Origin: Pseudooceanicola atlanticus
GTDB lineage: Bacteria > Pseudomonadota > Alphaproteobacteria > Rhodobacterales > Rhodobacteraceae
Assembly: GCF_000768315.1 (NCBI RefSeq)
Contig: NZ_AQQX01000003.1
Location: 558,001-622,000 of the forward strand
Length of the DNA stretch: 64,000 nt
Direction of reading: 5' to 3'
Shown here: one piece after another, positions 62,801 through 64,000 of the stretch
Numbering within the stretch: the first letter of the stretch is position 1
Layout: every line of letters begins with the position of its first letter
Notes under the pieces: model-generated
What the model saw: only the letters and a program-made list of their open reading frames with translations
The model's database searches: none
Told to the model about the DNA's origin: nothing
Position numbers and translations under genes: made by a program

Positions 62801-63096
62801 GTCAGACTCGCCTTGTCCAGCGCCGCGGCGAAGTCGCTGTTTTCGCTCAGGAAGCCATAGCCCGGATGGACCATGTCGCAGCCCGACGACTTTGCGGCCG
62901 TGACCACCGCGTCGATATCGAGATAGGCCCGCGCCCCGCGCCCCGGAAGCTCGACCGCAGTGTCGGCCCGCAGCACATGCAGGGACCCGGCATCGTCGGC
63001 GGGATGAACCGCCACGGTTTCGATCCCCAGTTCGGCGGCGGTGCGGGCGATGCGCAGGGCGATCTCGCCCCGGTTGGCGATCAGCAGGCGGGTCAT
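59845..63096 (-). CDS. Single-chain biotin-dependent acyl-CoA carboxylase
   Basis: A 1083-residue fusion: biotin carboxylase (about 1-445, ANRGEIALRIARTA, GGGGRGMRVV, EANPRIQVEHTVTE), biotinyl domain with AMKM (biotin lysine 515), and carboxyltransferase (about 570-1083, GGGGRPGDTERST). This resembles single-polypeptide long-chain acyl-CoA carboxylases of about 1080 residues known from mycobacteria and other bacteria. The start at 63096 has an AAGGAG ribosome binding site; a longer upstream frame is unsupported. It carboxylates an acyl-CoA whose chain length cannot be told from sequence. Confidence 0.92.
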   Translation of the reverse strand: MTRLLIANRGEIALRIARTAAELGIETVAVHPADDAGSLHVLRADTAVELPGRGARAYLDIDAVVTAAKSSGCDMVHPGYGFLSENSDFAAALDKASLTFVGPRAESLALYGDKLKARALAQDHDVPVLPGTGAIDAEGAADFFATLPVGAAMVLKAVSGGGGRGMRVVTDPAEVAEAHARCASEAEAAFGDGAIYAERFIAAARHIEVQVLGDGQGGIVTLGDRDCTLQRRHQKVVEIAPAPELPAATRDALADHATRMAAAGQYRGLGTFEFLLDTATGEVFFIEANPRIQVEHTVTEVIYGLDLVACQLQIARGATLDDLALDLAPRGFAVQARVCLEEIAADGDIRPSGGTLAAYDPPAGPGIRVDGYGIAGYVAGTAYDSLLAKVIGQGPSLSAALSRTARALAEFRIDGPATNLAWLRAILDRPELVVSAVTTRFIGDHAADLAGAAQALPAPRFPQAETRTERRQVTELPEGQVPVAAPMQATLTEWRVSEGEAVAAGQPVAILEAMKMEHVITAPVAGRVTQLLIAPGDTVMDGAPLAALDPVEGDAAAQVDVDDIDLDRIRPDLQEMLDRQALGRDESRPEAVAKRHRLGLRTARENIADLVDPGSFNEYGEFAVAAQARRRSLEDLQANTSGDGILTGTATINRDLFGPEAGRAALAIGDYTVLAGTQGQRHHRKLDRIFQLAGKHKIPMVLYAEGGGGRPGDTERSTVSGLDGPSFAAFAELSGQVPVVGVVTGRCFAGNAALLGCCDVIIGTEASNIGMAGPAMIEGGGLGVYKPEEVGPIDVQWGNGVVDLRVADEAEATAAARKYLSYTQGDLTEWEEGDTRLLRHLVPENRLRVHEVRDVIKALADVGSVLELRRGWGPGMVTAFLRIEGKPYGLIANNSKHLGGAIDADAADKAARFLQLCEAYGLPVISLVDTPGFMVGPEGEKTALVRHVSRMFVVGASLTVPIYGVVLRKGYGLGAMAMVAGGFKEAALTVSWPTGEFGGMGLEGAVRLGFRKELEAVSDPVEKEELYQKLVAGMYAQGKAVAYASATEIDGVIDPAETRAWIANARNVAPPPARGGRPFVDTW

Positions 63097-63415
63097 TGGG
63101 TCTCCTTCGGCGTCGGGCAGTGTCTGGCGGCCGGTATCGGGGGAAATCGGGTGCGCTCGGGCCCTGTCGCACATGGTCGATCGGCCAAAAATCGCTCCTC
63201 CCTCATCGGCCCCTCCCCGGCTGATGACGCAAAGGGAAGATGATTTTACCCTGGAGTCAACAACCCATCCCTCAATGCAAGCAGCGCGGGCGTTGCGGAA
63301 AAAATAGGCACTCGAAAAATCCACGTCTCAAGGGAATGCAGGAAATCGGGCAAAAAAACGGCACGTGGATCATCGTGGAATTTGCTATTTCAAATCACCA
63401 CTCTAGGCTTGAGGT
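63097..63415. promoter_or_regulatory. Divergent promoter region, carboxylase / ATP-grasp gene
   Basis: Over 319 bases there is no gene. ATCCACGT (63319-63326) and ACGTGGAT (63363-63370) form a perfect 8-bp inverted repeat around an A-rich spacer. GGAAATCGGG is repeated at 63142-63151 and 63341-63350. The right half is A/T-rich, with several A-runs. Promoters for both flanking genes must lie here. Confidence 0.45.
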
Positions 63416-64000
63416 ATGGACGAGAATCAAATCTTCGATGAGATGTGGGGCCGTACGGAGACACTCCGTCCGCCTTATTCAATGTTCAAGGAATGGTTCG
63501 ACGGCGAGGACCCCAGCCGCCTGCGTGCAAAACAGCGCGAAGCTGAGGAGTTGTTCCGCCTGACGGGCATTACCTTCAACGTCTATGGGCGTGCCGAGGC
63601 AGAGGAGCGCCTGATCCCCTTCGACATTGTCCCGCGCATCATTTCGGGCCTGGAGTGGCAGCGTCTGTCGCGCGGCATCGAACAGCGGGTGCGGGCGATC
63701 AACGCCTTTCTCTACGACATCTACCACAAGCAGGAGATCGTGAAGGCCGGGCGCATTCCCGAACACATGATCAGCCAGAACGAGGCCTTCCTGCCCCATA
63801 TGGTAGGGGTGAACCCGCCCGGTGGCGTCTATACCCATATCGTCGGAATCGACCTCGTGCGGACCGACGACAACCAGTTCTACGTGCTCGAGGACAATGC
63901 CCGCACGCCCTCCGGTGTCAGCTACATGCTGGAGAACCGTGAGACGATGCTGCAGATGTTCCCGGAGCTGTTCGCCAACAACCGCGTCAAACCGGTGGAG
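63416..64000 (+). CDS. Circularly permuted ATP-grasp protein, partial
   Basis: The first 195 codons of a gene that leaves the right edge. The start at 63416 has TTGAGG closely upstream. The visible part matches the bacterial circularly permuted ATP-grasp family (DUF404/DUF407): EWQRLSRGIEQRVRAINAFL, YDIYHKQEIVKAGRIPE, and VLEDNARTPSGVSYMLENR, the last being the conserved core. Such genes usually precede an alpha-E protein and a transglutaminase-like gene and are suspected to make a peptide-like product. Confidence 0.88.
   Translation, partial: MDENQIFDEMWGRTETLRPPYSMFKEWFDGEDPSRLRAKQREAEELFRLTGITFNVYGRAEAEERLIPFDIVPRIISGLEWQRLSRGIEQRVRAINAFLYDIYHKQEIVKAGRIPEHMISQNEAFLPHMVGVNPPGGVYTHIVGIDLVRTDDNQFYVLEDNARTPSGVSYMLENRETMLQMFPELFANNRVKPVE

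Noticed and set aside
1-64000. tRNA, rRNA, insertion sequences, prophage or integrase-associated att sites
   Set aside because: I found no transposase, integrase or phage motifs, and no cloverleaf or rRNA-like stretch in the intergenic regions inspected.

Overview
The window comes from a GC-rich alphaproteobacterium, most likely a marine Rhodobacteraceae (Roseobacter-clade) strain. Indicators are two complete TRAP transporters, tandem DUF6455-type cysteine-rich proteins, a DUF1467 protein next to methylmalonyl-CoA epimerase, MeaB, a SelD fused to an NADH-dehydrogenase-like domain, and an FNR-type box. No rRNA, tRNA, insertion sequence, prophage or CRISPR array was recognised.

Region 1 (1-26903) is a catabolic island for an unidentified carboxylic acid. 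It holds a MaoC-like protein, two AMP-forming acyl-CoA ligases, an NDP-forming acyl-CoA synthetase, two enoyl-CoA hydratases, one ordinary acyl-CoA dehydrogenase (ACAD), two divergently transcribed large+small ACAD pairs, two SDR dehydrogenases, a ThDP-dependent enzyme, two TRAP importers, two IclR regulators, one TetR regulator and a periplasmic metallo-beta-lactamase-fold protein. The genes are packed with ATGA-type overlaps. A 15-bp palindrome, TCCCA-N5-TGGGA or a close variant, occurs in front of one IclR gene, on both sides of the divergent ACAD promoters and in front of the second TRAP operon. This points to one regulon. No thiolase was seen, so the ThDP enzyme may make the C-C cleavage.

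Region 2 (26904-50600) is mainly housekeeping: a small secreted protein, a low-molecular-weight phosphatase divergent from a Sir2 deacylase (YxxR motif), a copper chaperone with a DUF2946 protein, rpmB, meaB, hrpB, argF/argD, an APC-like permease, an 18-repeat MORN protein built from a duplicated nine-repeat block, nadE, a flavodoxin-like protein, a zincin, a response regulator, mce, an EI24 protein, a nitroreductase, an HDAC-family hydrolase, an M48 lipoprotein, two DUF6455 proteins behind a perfect FNR box, and rimO.

Region 3 (50601-64000) holds an AsmA protein, a tyrosine phosphatase, modABC for molybdate, the selenium pair mnmH/selD, a 500-bp intergenic region with DnaA-box-like sites and five ACCGACG units phased at 11 bp, a single-chain biotin-dependent acyl-CoA carboxylase, and the start of a circularly permuted ATP-grasp gene.

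Functional assignments rest on motifs read by eye. Regulatory calls are pattern-based inferences. Substrates of the catabolic island are unknown.
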